Below, one piece after another: positions 26,964 through 34,598 of a stretch of DNA of 64,000 bases. The stretch is taken from positions 4,410,501 through 4,474,500 of the forward strand of contig NZ_CP011509.1 of assembly GCF_001027285.1 (NCBI RefSeq), read 5' to 3'. The notes beneath the pieces are model-generated. The model saw nothing but the letters and a program-made list of their open reading frames with translations. It had not been told where the DNA came from and made no database searches. This DNA is from Archangium gephyra. GTDB lineage: Bacteria; Myxococcota; Myxococcia; Myxococcales; Myxococcaceae. Position numbers and translations under genes: made by a program. How positions within the stretch are numbered: position 1 is the first letter of the stretch; every line of letters starts with the position of its first letter.

Positions 26964-28072
26964 TCGTGCGTCTGATGCTGGCCGTGCTCGCGCTGCTGCT
27001 GTCGCCCGGGGTGGCGGACGCGGCGCCCAGGGACGTGGTCCTCCTCTTCACCGGAGACAACGGGGGCGAGATCGCCCCCTGTGGTTGACGCCACAACCCG
27101 TCTGGCGGTCTGGCCAGACGAAAGACGGCCTTCTCGCAGGAGCGCGCGAAGGGTGGGCCGGTGCTGGTGCTGGATGCGGGCAATGCGCTCTTCAAATCCG
27201 CCGCGGCGGGGAGTGAGCCCAAGGAGAAGGAGCGGGCCGAGCTGCTGCTCGAGCTGATGGATGCCATGGGCACCACGGCCATGGCCGTGGGCGAGCGCGA
27301 CCTGACGCTCGGGACGGACTTCCTCACCCGGTCCTCGAAGGGCCGGAAGATGAAGCTCCTGTCCGCCAACCTGGTGGACGCGGCGGGCAAGCCGCTCTTC
27401 CCGGCCTCCATGTCGGTGACGGTGGGCGGCGTGAAGTTCGGCCTGGTGGGCCTCTCCCCGGAGGGGCCGGTCGCCACCCAGAAGGGGGCGGTGGGCAAGC
27501 CTCCGGTTCCGGCCGCCATCGCCGAGTCCCGCCGCTTGCGCACCCAGGAGAAGGTGGACGTGGTGGTGGTGCTCGCCGCCATGCCCTACGGCGAGGCCGT
27601 CAAGCTCTCCCAGGAAGCGGGCAACGCCGTGGACCTGATCCTCCAGTCGCACGACAGACGGGGCCAGGGCATGGCCCAGCGCAACGACTTCGCCACCCTC
27701 GTCCCCACGGGCGAGCGGGGGCGGGAGCTCGGCCAGCTGGCACTCTCCGTGGGGGGCAAGGGGCCCTTCGTGGACCTGTCGGAGGCGGACCGGGCCCAGC
27801 AGAACCTGAAGCTGCTCGACGCCAACCTCCAGCAGGCGCGGCAGAGCATGGCGGCGGCCAAGGACGAGCGGACCCGCAAGACGTGGGAGGAGACCATCGC
27901 CAGCTTCGAGGGGCGCCGGAAGGCCCTCGCACTGCAGGTGGACCCGGGCAAGCAGGGGGTCGAGCGCACCCTGCGTCTCTCGTTCATCCCCCTGGGAGGC
28001 AACATTCCGGACGACGCCGAGGTGAAGAAGCGCGTGGAGCGAATCGAACCCCCGGGGTCCGCATCTCACTAG
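26960..28072 (+). CDS. Putative secreted selenoprotein, UshA/5'-nucleotidase-like fold (in-frame TGA = Sec43)
   Basis: Read straight through a TGA at 27086-27088, this is one 370-residue protein. GTG 26960 overlaps the previous stop. A signal peptide (LMLAVLALLLSPGVADA) is followed by LLFTGDNGGEIAPCG-U-RHNPSGGLARRKT, and then LVLDAGNALF, AVGERDLTLG, KLLSANLVD, KFGLVGLSPEG and LILQSHDRRG. These track the metallophosphoesterase/5'-nucleotidase fold, but most metal ligands are replaced (DxH to DNG, GNHE to GERD, GHSH to QSHD), so it is probably not a phosphatase. The UGA falls where relatives, as I remember them, carry the second Cys of a PCGC-x(5)-GGLARR motif. An 18-nt spacer after the UGA leads to a SECIS-like hairpin. 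Alternatives are a nonsense pseudogene or a truncated gene starting at GTG 27161; the hairpin and intact downstream frame argue against both. Confidence 0.75.
27086..27120 (+). promoter_or_regulatory. Bacterial SECIS-like element after in-frame TGA
   Basis: The in-frame TGA (27086-27088) is followed by 18 nt and then the loop GGTCTG (27107-27112). The loop is closed by a perfect 8-bp stem: CGTCTGGC (27099-27106) with GCCAGACG (27113-27120). From memory, E. coli fdhF also has exactly 18 nt between UGA and its GGTCTG, with the GGUCU apical loop bound by SelB. The match in spacing, loop sequence and stem is what one expects of a SECIS element directing selenocysteine insertion. Confidence 0.75.
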
Positions 28073-28097
28073 TCTGGATGGGGCCCGGTCGCGGGCC

Positions 28098-28126
28098 TTG
28101 TGCCAGGGCCGGTCCGCCGTTATAAG
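28098..28126 (+). promoter_or_regulatory. Candidate rpmE promoter
   Basis: TTGTGC (28098-28103), a 17-nt spacer, then TATAAG (28121-28126), about 70 nt upstream of the L31 start codon. A GGCCGG/CCGGCC dyad brackets the -10. This is a good housekeeping-sigma match for so GC-rich a genome. Confidence 0.45.
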
Positions 28127-28195
28127 CGCCGGCCTACCTCTAGAACGCCAGACCTCCCACCTCCGTGTGGGGGCAAGGCGCAGGGAGTTGTCCAA

Positions 28196-28495
28196 ATGAA
28201 GCCCGATCTGCACCCGGTCTACCCGGCCGCCCGTATCACCTGCGCGTGCGGTAACTCCGTCGAGACCAAGTCCACGCGTGGCTCGTTCACCGTGGAAGTC
28301 TGCTCGAACTGCCACCCCTTCTTCACCGGCAAGTACAAGCTGCTCGACACCGCGGGCCGCGTGGAGAAGTTCCGCAAGAAGTACGGGACGGGCGCGGGGA
28401 CGAGCGCCGCTGCTCCCGCCGAGGGTGCCGCCGCTGCTCCCGCCGAGGGCGCCGCCCCCGCCGCGAAGAAGACCGCCAAGAAGGCCAAGGCCTAG
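28196..28495 (+). CDS. rpmE: 50S ribosomal protein L31, zinc-binding type with Ala/Lys tail
   Basis: A 99-residue bacterial L31: [20 protein letters not shown] with CxC, then [20 protein letters not shown] with CxxC, so it is the zinc-ligated (RpmE, not YkgM) paralog. After the ~70-residue core there is an unusual low-complexity tail in which PAEGAAAA is repeated, followed by KKTAKKAKA. The start is ATG 28196. Confidence 0.93.
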   Translation: MKPDLHPVYPAARITCACGNSVETKSTRGSFTVEVCSNCHPFFTGKYKLLDTAGRVEKFRKKYGTGAGTSAAAPAEGAAAAPAEGAAPAAKKTAKKAKA

Positions 28496-28524
28496 TCTCT
28501 TCCGCATCGCTTCGTAGTACCCGC

Positions 28525-28573
28525 CGAGCACGGCGCTGGAAGGCCTCGAGGAGAGGCACTCCCGCCGTGCTCG
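28525..28573 (+). terminator. Terminator-like hairpin after rpmE
   Basis: CGAGCACGGCG (28525-28535) pairs with CGCCGTGCTCG (28563-28573) as an 11-bp stem with a 27-nt loop. It lies 30 nt after the rpmE stop, with no T-tract. Confidence 0.45.
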
Positions 28574-28612
28574 CGGCGTTTCGGGAGCTTGTGTTCCGCG
28601 TCAAGTTTCAGG

Positions 28613-28642
28613 GTGCTACAGGCCAAAATTTGGACGTAGCAC
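28613..28642. promoter_or_regulatory. Nested 30-bp dyad upstream of the DNA methyltransferase
   Basis: The outer arms GTGCTAC (28613-28619) and GTAGCAC (28636-28642) enclose an inner perfect dyad CCAAA-A-TTTGG (28623-28633). It sits 52 nt upstream of the methyltransferase ATG in an otherwise GC-rich stretch. The symmetry suggests a dimeric repressor operator, possibly autoregulation of the methyltransferase. Confidence 0.45.
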
Positions 28643-28693
28643 GCTGTTGCCCGCACATTCCCGCCCGTCACGACGACCCCTGACGGAGGCGAG

Positions 28694-29578
28694 ATGTCCG
28701 CGGAAGCCACTGCCCTGAAGCTTGTTCAGCAGCCCTCTCTGCGCGAGAGCCTTTTCGCCAAGAGCGATGGCTACCGGCTGTACCAGGGCGACAGCCTGGC
28801 GTTGCTCGAGCAGTTCGAGCCGGGCACCTTCGACATGGTGTTCGCCGACCCGCCCTACTTCCTGTCCAACGGCGGCTTCACCTGCAAGAACGGCAAGCGC
28901 GCCGCGGTGAACAAGGGCGGCTGGGACGTGTCGCGCGGGGTGGACGAGGACCACGCCTTCACCACCGCGTGGCTCAAGGCCTGCCAGCGGGTGCTCAAGC
29001 CCACCGGCACCATCTGGGTGAGCGGCACGCAGCACGTCATCTTCTCGGTCGGCTTCGCGATGCAGAAGCTCGGCTACAAGCTGCTCAACACCGTCACCTG
29101 GTACAAGCCCAACGCCAGCCCCAACCTGGCGTGCCGCTACTTCACGCACTCCTCGGAGCTGCTCATCTGGGCCTCGCCCAAGCCGGCCGCCAAGCTGCAG
29201 CACACCTTCAACTATTCGAAGATGAAGGCGGACAACGGCGGCAAGCAGATGCGCGACGTGTGGGCGCTGCCGCGCACGGGCGACGAGGAGCTGGCCGCGG
29301 ACGAGTCCGGCCGCGTGTGGACGATGACGGCGCCGCGCCGCGAGGAGAAGGCGCACGGCAGCCACCCCACGCAGAAGCCCGTGTCGCTGCTCGAGCGCGT
29401 CATCGAGGCGAGCACCCCCGAGGACGCGCTGGTGCTCGATCCCTTCAACGGCAGCGGCACCACGGGTGTGGCGGCGATGAAGCTGGGCCGTCGCTACGTG
29501 GGCATCGACATGGACGAGCAGTACCTGAAGCTGTCGCAGAAGCGCCTGGCCGAGGCCGAGCGCGCCGCCCGCCGGTAG
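28694..29578 (+). CDS. Orphan DNA (adenine-N6 or cytosine-N4) methyltransferase
   Basis: A 294-residue beta-class DNA methyltransferase. Catalytic motif IV is DPPY (VFADPPYFLSNGG) and precedes the SAM motif I (DPFNGSGTTGVAAMKLGR). It also has HPTQKP and the C-terminal YVGIDMDEQYLKLSQKRL. The order (motif IV, target region, motif I) is that of beta-class enzymes, many of which are N6-adenine methylases. There is no restriction endonuclease on either side, so it is a solitary methyltransferase with a likely epigenetic role. A dyad at 28613-28642 may control it. Recognition sequence unknown. Confidence 0.9.
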   Translation: MSAEATALKLVQQPSLRESLFAKSDGYRLYQGDSLALLEQFEPGTFDMVFADPPYFLSNGGFTCKNGKRAAVNKGGWDVSRGVDEDHAFTTAWLKACQRVLKPTGTIWVSGTQHVIFSVGFAMQKLGYKLLNTVTWYKPNASPNLACRYFTHSSELLIWASPKPAAKLQHTFNYSKMKADNGGKQMRDVWALPRTGDEELAADESGRVWTMTAPRREEKAHGSHPTQKPVSLLERVIEASTPEDALVLDPFNGSGTTGVAAMKLGRRYVGIDMDEQYLKLSQKRLAEAERAARR

Positions 29579-29711
29579 TCTTCCCCGCGGTCTCGAAGAC
29601 GTCCCTCCGGTCTCGCCAGGGTGTGTTGATTTCGACGGAATTACACGGTATTCAGTTTAAGCCGTCGTGGTTCTGTCCTCGACACCCCTCGAGTCGCCGA
29701 GAGGTACTCCC

Positions 29712-30794
29712 ATGCGGATGGACGTCAGGGTGCTGGGAGTCCTGCTGGGAGCGGTGCTCCTGGGGCTGGCGCTCTGGTGGTCCCCCGCCGGCTCCGTGGC
29801 GGCCGCTCAGGCCCCCTCCCTTCCCAAGGGGGGCGAGAGCTCTCTGGCCGGGACCCGGCGTCCGGCACCGCCCGCCTGGAGTGGGCCGGCCGCGTCCGCG
29901 AACCTCGATGCGCGAGAGCTCGAGCTGCGGGTGTTGGTGGCCAGGGTCCGCGCCTCGCTGGGCCGGAGTGTCGAGCGTGCCTCCTCGCAGGGGGACTTCG
30001 CCCTGGCTCCAGGCCGCATCCTCGAGGGCATTCTCGCGCGGCGTTGCGGGCTGGTGCGGCTCCATGCGCGGGAGCTCTCCGCTCATCGGGAGCGGCTCGG
30101 CCTCACGGGACCCGATGCCGAGGGATTCTGCCGGGATCTGCTCTTCTCGCTGCTCCAGGAGCGGCTCTCCCTGCCCGAGGGGACTTCCCAGGCGCGGTTC
30201 TGGGAGTCCCTGAAGCGGGTGGACGAGGCCGCGGCGCGGCACGTCCTCGAAAATCCCTCCACCTCGCGCGGAGAGACGTTCCGCCCGGCCTACGAGCGCT
30301 TCCGGCAGGAGCGCCGGGACCTCGTGGGCCCGGAGGTCGAGCGGAAGCTCTTCGGGCTCTCGGACGAGCTGGTGCGCCTGCCTCTCCGGGTGGACGAGCT
30401 CGCCCATGATTCGAGTCTGCCGCCCGCGCAGCGGATGGCGGCCTACGAGGACCTGCTCCAGCGCATCTCGCGGGAGTACGGCGTCGAGCTCGCCTCGGTG
30501 GTGGAGCCGCTCGAGCTGGCGAAGAATGCCTTGCGGCTCCACGAGACGGCGGGTACCCTCGGGTCCGCGCAACGACAGGCCCTCCTGGAGCGGTACGCCG
30601 GCCCCGAGACCGCGCGGCTCTACCTCGAGCACCAGTGGGAGCAACAGGACCGGGACGAGCGCCTGCGAGCCTTCAACGAGGAGCGCGAGCGGCTCCTGGA
30701 ACAATTGACCCGCGCGGGTCTCACACCGGAGCAACTGCGCGAGCGGATGCCCGGGATCGACCAACAGCTCTTCGAGAAATACCACCTGCAGTAG
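29712..30794 (+). CDS. Lipase chaperone (Lif/LipB)-like protein
   Basis: A 360-residue protein with an N-terminal membrane anchor (VLGVLLGAVLLGLALWW), a Pro/Ala linker, then an all-helical body resembling the lipase-specific foldase. Its features are RRDLVGPEVERKLFGLSDEL, SLPPAQRMAAYEDLL, and near the C-terminus RQALLERYAGPETARLYLEH and ERERLLEQLTRAGLTPEQL, the repeats that embrace a client lipase. Foldases of this family fold secreted lipases in the periplasm and are normally next to the lipase gene. No lipase is here; the next gene is a sphingomyelinase-like enzyme 33 nt downstream. The start is ATG 29712 (AGAGG, 7-nt spacer). Confidence 0.7.
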   Translation: MRMDVRVLGVLLGAVLLGLALWWSPAGSVAAAQAPSLPKGGESSLAGTRRPAPPAWSGPAASANLDARELELRVLVARVRASLGRSVERASSQGDFALAPGRILEGILARRCGLVRLHARELSAHRERLGLTGPDAEGFCRDLLFSLLQERLSLPEGTSQARFWESLKRVDEAAARHVLENPSTSRGETFRPAYERFRQERRDLVGPEVERKLFGLSDELVRLPLRVDELAHDSSLPPAQRMAAYEDLLQRISREYGVELASVVEPLELAKNALRLHETAGTLGSAQRQALLERYAGPETARLYLEHQWEQQDRDERLRAFNEERERLLEQLTRAGLTPEQLRERMPGIDQQLFEKYHLQ

Positions 30795-30827
30795 CACCCA
30801 CCGCGGTTGCGCGGGAGGAGCCAGCCC

Positions 30828-31976
30828 ATGAAGACAGTCGAGAACCAGGGAAGTCACCGCATGCTGTTCGCGGTGGTGTTGCTGCTCGGAAGCCAGGTGT
30901 GGGCGTACGATCCGTATTATTCGAACAACCCCACCGCCTGGTACAACGCGGTGGACGAGGACGACTACTTCAATCCCTCCCTCACGCCGGGCTGGCAGCT
31001 CAACGAGACGTGCGGCGATACGGATTACTTCTCTGTGGCGTCCTACAACATCTTCCACAACGTGCCCTTCGTCTACGACTTCGGAGACGAGATGGAGCAG
31101 AGCCTGGGGAAGGTGACGAAGTGCGCGGACGTCGTCCTGTACCAGGAGGCCTGGGATTATGACGACATCATCCAGGACGGCCCCAAGCAGAACATGGCCT
31201 CACGCGGCTTCAACATGATCACCCCCGGCGGCTATTACTGTGATGACAGCTTGAGTGGGGTCGAGAACGACTGCAGCGGCCTGGTGATGTTCTACAAGAG
31301 CGGCACCGCGTTGGTGAGGGTGTTCACCCTCCAGCCGTTCACCGAGGTGAACGGGACGGACGTGCACAAGGAGAAGGGCGTCTGGGGCGCCATCTTCGCC
31401 AAGGCGGGGAAGTATTACTATGTCTTCGACACGCACTTCACCTACGGGAACAAGGGGCACCTGGAGGGGGATGCGGCCTCGGACGCCTCGCGTATCTCCA
31501 ACATGAAGCAGTCGTTGGCCTATATCCAAAACCAGGTGAATGCCAACAGGCTGAGCTACCCGCCCTCGCTCGTCCTCTTCGGCGGGGACTTCAACTCCGA
31601 CTTCGCCAGCAACAACAGCTATTCGCGGGGCTATCAACTCCTCATCCAGGCCGCTGCCCAGACGTCTTTCGATGAGCCGTATGACTATGCCCTGATGAGT
31701 GCCGTGCTGGGCAGCTACGAGACCCCCGGCTTCCAGTCCAACTGGGTCGGTGGCGCCGTGGACACGGGCCCCAATGGCATGGCCACGGGGGAGAAGGCGG
31801 ACTACGACACCGTGTTGATGGGCAAGCCCGGTGCCTTCGGCTATTGCTCGCCCATCGAAATCGCCTACAGCGGCTGGGCTCCCGCGTGGAACACGACGAC
31901 CGGCGTGCGCAAGTGGCCCTACTACACCCACTCCGATCACTACGGCCGGTGGATCCGGGTGAAGCCCGGCTGCTAG
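30828..31976 (+). CDS. Secreted sphingomyelinase-like endonuclease/exonuclease/phosphatase-fold enzyme
   Basis: A 382-residue exported protein (signal MLFAVVLLLGSQVWA) of the Mg-dependent EEP/DNase I-like fold. Motifs: SVASYNIFHN (Asn), VVLYQEAWDYD (metal-binding Glu), FDTHFTYG, LFGGDFNSD (catalytic Asp/Asn) and THSDHYGRW (catalytic Asp-His). This set is typical of bacterial neutral sphingomyelinases (phosphocholine-releasing). A hydrophilic N-terminal stretch rich in Asp/Tyr/Asn precedes the fold. GC content is visibly lower than in neighbours, hinting at transfer. Start ATG 30828 with GGGAGGAG. It is probably co-transcribed with the lipase-chaperone-like gene and may use it for folding. Confidence 0.82.
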   Translation: MKTVENQGSHRMLFAVVLLLGSQVWAYDPYYSNNPTAWYNAVDEDDYFNPSLTPGWQLNETCGDTDYFSVASYNIFHNVPFVYDFGDEMEQSLGKVTKCADVVLYQEAWDYDDIIQDGPKQNMASRGFNMITPGGYYCDDSLSGVENDCSGLVMFYKSGTALVRVFTLQPFTEVNGTDVHKEKGVWGAIFAKAGKYYYVFDTHFTYGNKGHLEGDAASDASRISNMKQSLAYIQNQVNANRLSYPPSLVLFGGDFNSDFASNNSYSRGYQLLIQAAAQTSFDEPYDYALMSAVLGSYETPGFQSNWVGGAVDTGPNGMATGEKADYDTVLMGKPGAFGYCSPIEIAYSGWAPAWNTTTGVRKWPYYTHSDHYGRWIRVKPGC

Positions 31977-32004
31977 GGCCAGCGCCCGCCCGGAGTCCCG
32001 GAGG

Positions 32005-32026
32005 GGGAGCGGCCCGTGCCGCTCCC
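32005..32026. terminator. Bidirectional terminator between sphingomyelinase and msrB
   Basis: GGGAGCGGC (32005-32013), loop CCGT, GCCGCTCCC (32018-32026): a perfect 9-bp stem with a tetraloop between convergent genes. Confidence 0.65.
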
Positions 32027-32043
32027 GTCCTTCCCCTGGCCGC

Positions 32044-32466
32044 TCACTTCGTGACGAGCTGGATGGGTTGCCCTTCCGGCACGTGCTTCATCGCCACTGA
32101 GTTCATGCAGTAGCGCAGCCCGGTGGGCGGCGGGCCATCCGGGAAGACGTGTCCCAGGTGGCCATCGCACCGGCCGCAGCGGACCTCGGTGCGCAGCATG
32201 CCGTACGAGCGATCCTGGTACTCCGTCACCGCGTCCGCCTGGAGGGGCTGGGTGAAGGAGGGCCAGCCGGTGCCGGACTCGAACTTCTCGCCGGACTTGA
32301 ACAGCGGGTTGCCGCAGCCGGCGCAGACGTACGTGCCGGGCGTCTTCGTCCCCAGGAAGCACCCGCTGCCGGGGCGCTCGGTACCATGGTGCCGCAGCAC
32401 CCGGTACTCGTCGGGCGTCAGGCGCTTGCTCCACTCCTCGTCACTGAGGATGAATTTGTCAGCCAT
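32044..32466 (-). CDS. msrB: Peptide-methionine (R)-S-oxide reductase
   Basis: A 140-residue MsrB that reduces methionine-R-sulfoxide in proteins. It has the two zinc-binding CxxC pairs ([11 protein letters not shown] and [14 protein letters not shown]), the substrate motif [10 protein letters not shown], and the catalytic RYCMNSVAM with Cys. It is full length for the family and cytoplasmic (no signal). The start is ATG 32466. Confidence 0.95.
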   Translation of the reverse strand: MADKFILSDEEWSKRLTPDEYRVLRHHGTERPGSGCFLGTKTPGTYVCAGCGNPLFKSGEKFESGTGWPSFTQPLQADAVTEYQDRSYGMLRTEVRCGRCDGHLGHVFPDGPPPTGLRYCMNSVAMKHVPEGQPIQLVTK

Positions 32467-32695
32467 GTCTCTATCCTGCTGTCCGCCCTGCCCGGGAGCA
32501 ATCGTTCCTTGAGGCGCGGCGCCCGGGGATTGACACAGGGTGGGCGGGTGCCCATCCTGGGCAACTGGCTCGCGCGGATGCCGCTGGCGCGGCGGGAGGT
32601 GTGCCATGGGACGTGTCGAAAACGGTGTCTCTGGTCTCTCCACGCCGCCGCTCGCGTAGCCGGGCGCGTTCCGTCTCACCGCTGAACGGACCCGC

Positions 32696-32727
32696 TGGCT
32701 CCGGTGCTCGGGCACCGGTGTGGAGCC
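32696..32727 (+). promoter_or_regulatory. Bulged hairpin in the rbfA-rtcB leader
   Basis: GGCTCC pairs with GGAGCC (outer), and GGTGC-TCGG-GCACC forms the inner stem, with a 5-nt bulge on the 3' side. It lies 68 nt before the rbfA-like start in the 328-bp divergent gap after msrB. It may be a leader RNA structure. The rest of this gap shows a TTGACA at 32530-32535 without a convincing -10. Confidence 0.3.
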
Positions 32728-32794
32728 TCGTCTCTTCCTGACTGATGGCGCCGTGCCCCCCTGCGGGTGCGGCGTCCAGGGAACCGTTCGCTCC

Positions 32795-33211
32795 ATGAGC
32801 TCGAAGCCTCGCCGTCCCCGCGCGTCGCACCGTCGCGCGGATGCTGACTCCTTTTCGTCCGAAGAAGCCTCTATTCCGGCGCGCCACCTGCGCCTGCAGT
32901 CCTCCATTTTCGAGGAGGTGTCCCTCCTGTTCCGAGGTGAGCTGTCCGACCCGCTGCTCGAGGGCGTCACGGTGACGACGCTCGAGCTGTCGCCGGATGG
33001 CCGCCATGCCCGCATCGGCTTCACCCTTCCGCCCGAGCGCCAGGAGTCCGGCCCCGCTCCGGTGGAGGAGGCCCTCGCGCGCGCCACGGGTTTCATCCGC
33101 TCGCAGCTCGCGCTGGGCCTGAACCTCAAGCGCGTGCCCAACCTGCGCTTCGTCTGCGTGGGCGTGGCGCCGCGCCTGCTGGCCACGGACGGGGAAGGAG
33201 ACGAGTCATGA
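32795..33211 (+). CDS. rbfA: Ribosome-binding factor A-like protein
   Basis: A 138-residue protein with a KH-type RbfA domain (about 28-125): [40 protein letters not shown] and [19 protein letters not shown]. RbfA binds the 30S subunit to mature 16S rRNA. It normally sits in the nusA-infB operon; here it overlaps rtcB by four bases, so it may be a second, dedicated copy. The N-terminal ~27 residues are basic and Ser-rich. The start is ATG 32795. Whether another rbfA exists elsewhere cannot be seen here. Confidence 0.8.
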   Translation: MSSKPRRPRASHRRADADSFSSEEASIPARHLRLQSSIFEEVSLLFRGELSDPLLEGVTVTTLELSPDGRHARIGFTLPPERQESGPAPVEEALARATGFIRSQLALGLNLKRVPNLRFVCVGVAPRLLATDGEGDES

Positions 33212-34365
33212 TGCCTCGTGTCCTCGAGAGCCCGCCCGTGGCCCTGCCCATCCTCGCCTGGGCCCGCGAGGTGCCGCCGGGCGCGGTGAAGCAGCTCCAG
33301 CACATCGCCAGCCAGCCGTACGTGGTGGAGCACGTGGCGGCGATGCCGGACGTCCATGTGGCGCAGGGGGTGGCCGTGGGCACCGTCTTCGCCACCGAGC
33401 ACACTGTTGTTCCGGGGGCGCTCGGGGGAGACCTCGGGTGCGGCGTCAGTGCCCACCGGTTCGCCTTCCCGGCGGCGTCACTGGGGCGGGCGGACCTGGA
33501 GCGGCTGCTGTCGGCCGTGGCGCGCCGGGTGCCGGTGGGAGACGCGGTGCACCGGGGCGCGGGCCTGCCTCTGCCCCCGGAGCTCCAGGCCGCGAGCCTC
33601 TCCACCCATCGGCTCCAGAAGGAGTGGGAGCGCCTCGCGCCGCGGCACCTGGCCACGCTCGGGGGCGGCAACCACTTCCTCGAGCTGGACCGGGACGCGG
33701 GGGGAGACCTGTGGCTGCTCATCCACACGGGCTCACGGGGCATTGGCGGCGCCATTGCCTCGCACCACGTGCGGGTGGCCGCCACGCGGGGAGAGGGCTC
33801 GCTGCCGGGCCTGCGCACCGACTCGTCCGAGGGGGCCGCGTGCCTGGCGGACATCGCCTGGGCCTGCCGTTTCGCCCGCGCCAACCGGGACGTGCTCGCC
33901 GCGCGAGCGGTGGAGGTGCTGGCCGAGGCACTCGGCTGCGAGCCGGAGCCGGGCGCGAGCGTGGACGTGCACCACAACCACGTGGAGGCGGAGACGCACC
34001 TGGGCCGCACGCTGCTCGTGCACCGCAAGGGCGCGGTGGGGCTGGAGGCCGGGCAGCGGGGCCTCATTCCTGGCTCGATGGGGACGGCCTCGTACGTGGT
34101 GGAGGGGAGGGGAGAGGCGAGGGCCTTCCGCTCCTGCTCACACGGGGCGGGGCGCGTGCTCACCCGGAGCGAGGCCCGGGCGCGCATCCGCCCGGCGGCG
34201 CTGGAGCAGGCGCTGCGCCGGGTGGTGTTCGACCGGGGCCGGGTGGAGTCGCTGGTGGAGGAGGCTCCGGCGGCCTACCGGGACATCGCGGAGGTGCTGG
34301 AGGACGAGGAGGACCTGGTGACGCCCGTTCTGCGGCTCACACCCATCGCCGTGCTCAAGGGCTGA
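33208..34365 (+). CDS. rtcB: RtcB-family RNA ligase
   Basis: A 385-residue RNA-splicing ligase family member that seals 2',3'-cyclic phosphate or 3'-phosphate to 5'-OH RNA ends. Visible motifs: [27 protein letters not shown] (metal Asp/Cys), [39 protein letters not shown] and SCSHGAGR with the guanylylated His. It lacks the large insertions of the archaeal/E. coli forms. The ATG at 33208 overlaps the rbfA stop (ATGA), so the two are translationally coupled, implying a joint role in rRNA or ribosome repair. Confidence 0.92.
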   Translation: MMPRVLESPPVALPILAWAREVPPGAVKQLQHIASQPYVVEHVAAMPDVHVAQGVAVGTVFATEHTVVPGALGGDLGCGVSAHRFAFPAASLGRADLERLLSAVARRVPVGDAVHRGAGLPLPPELQAASLSTHRLQKEWERLAPRHLATLGGGNHFLELDRDAGGDLWLLIHTGSRGIGGAIASHHVRVAATRGEGSLPGLRTDSSEGAACLADIAWACRFARANRDVLAARAVEVLAEALGCEPEPGASVDVHHNHVEAETHLGRTLLVHRKGAVGLEAGQRGLIPGSMGTASYVVEGRGEARAFRSCSHGAGRVLTRSEARARIRPAALEQALRRVVFDRGRVESLVEEAPAAYRDIAEVLEDEEDLVTPVLRLTPIAVLKG

Positions 34366-34464
34366 GCCCGTGAGGGAGGTGGCAGGAAGCAAACCTGCTC
34401 TCCTCGCTCGCCTCCTCCGCACCTGCTTGAGGGAGTGCGAGGTAGGCGTGGCGCTGTGATACGC

Positions 34465-34486
34465 CGGGCGGGGTTTCCCGCCCGGT
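34465..34486 (+). terminator. Terminator after rtcB
   Basis: CCGGGCGGG (34465-34473), loop GTTT, CCCGCCCGG (34478-34486): a perfect 9-bp stem about 100 nt after the rtcB stop. It separates the operon from the low-GC patch that follows. Confidence 0.6.
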
Positions 34487-34598
34487 GGACGTCCTGGTCC
34501 GGAGCAGCGGGCGCGTCACGGTGAGTGCCAACGTAGTTGTCGCGAGTAGCTGGTAGCATGTGGACTCCCAGGGGACGTCCTGCGCTGGCGGAAACTCC

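Noticed and set aside
27161-28072. A separate gene starting at GTG 27161
   Set aside because: It would lack the signal peptide and first strand that are present in the same frame upstream of the TGA, and the hairpin after the TGA explains the interruption better.
28036-28072. GGGTTCGATTCG on the minus strand, resembling a tRNA T-arm
   Set aside because: The flanking bases do not form a T-stem or acceptor stem, and the sequence is the coding end of the putative selenoprotein gene.
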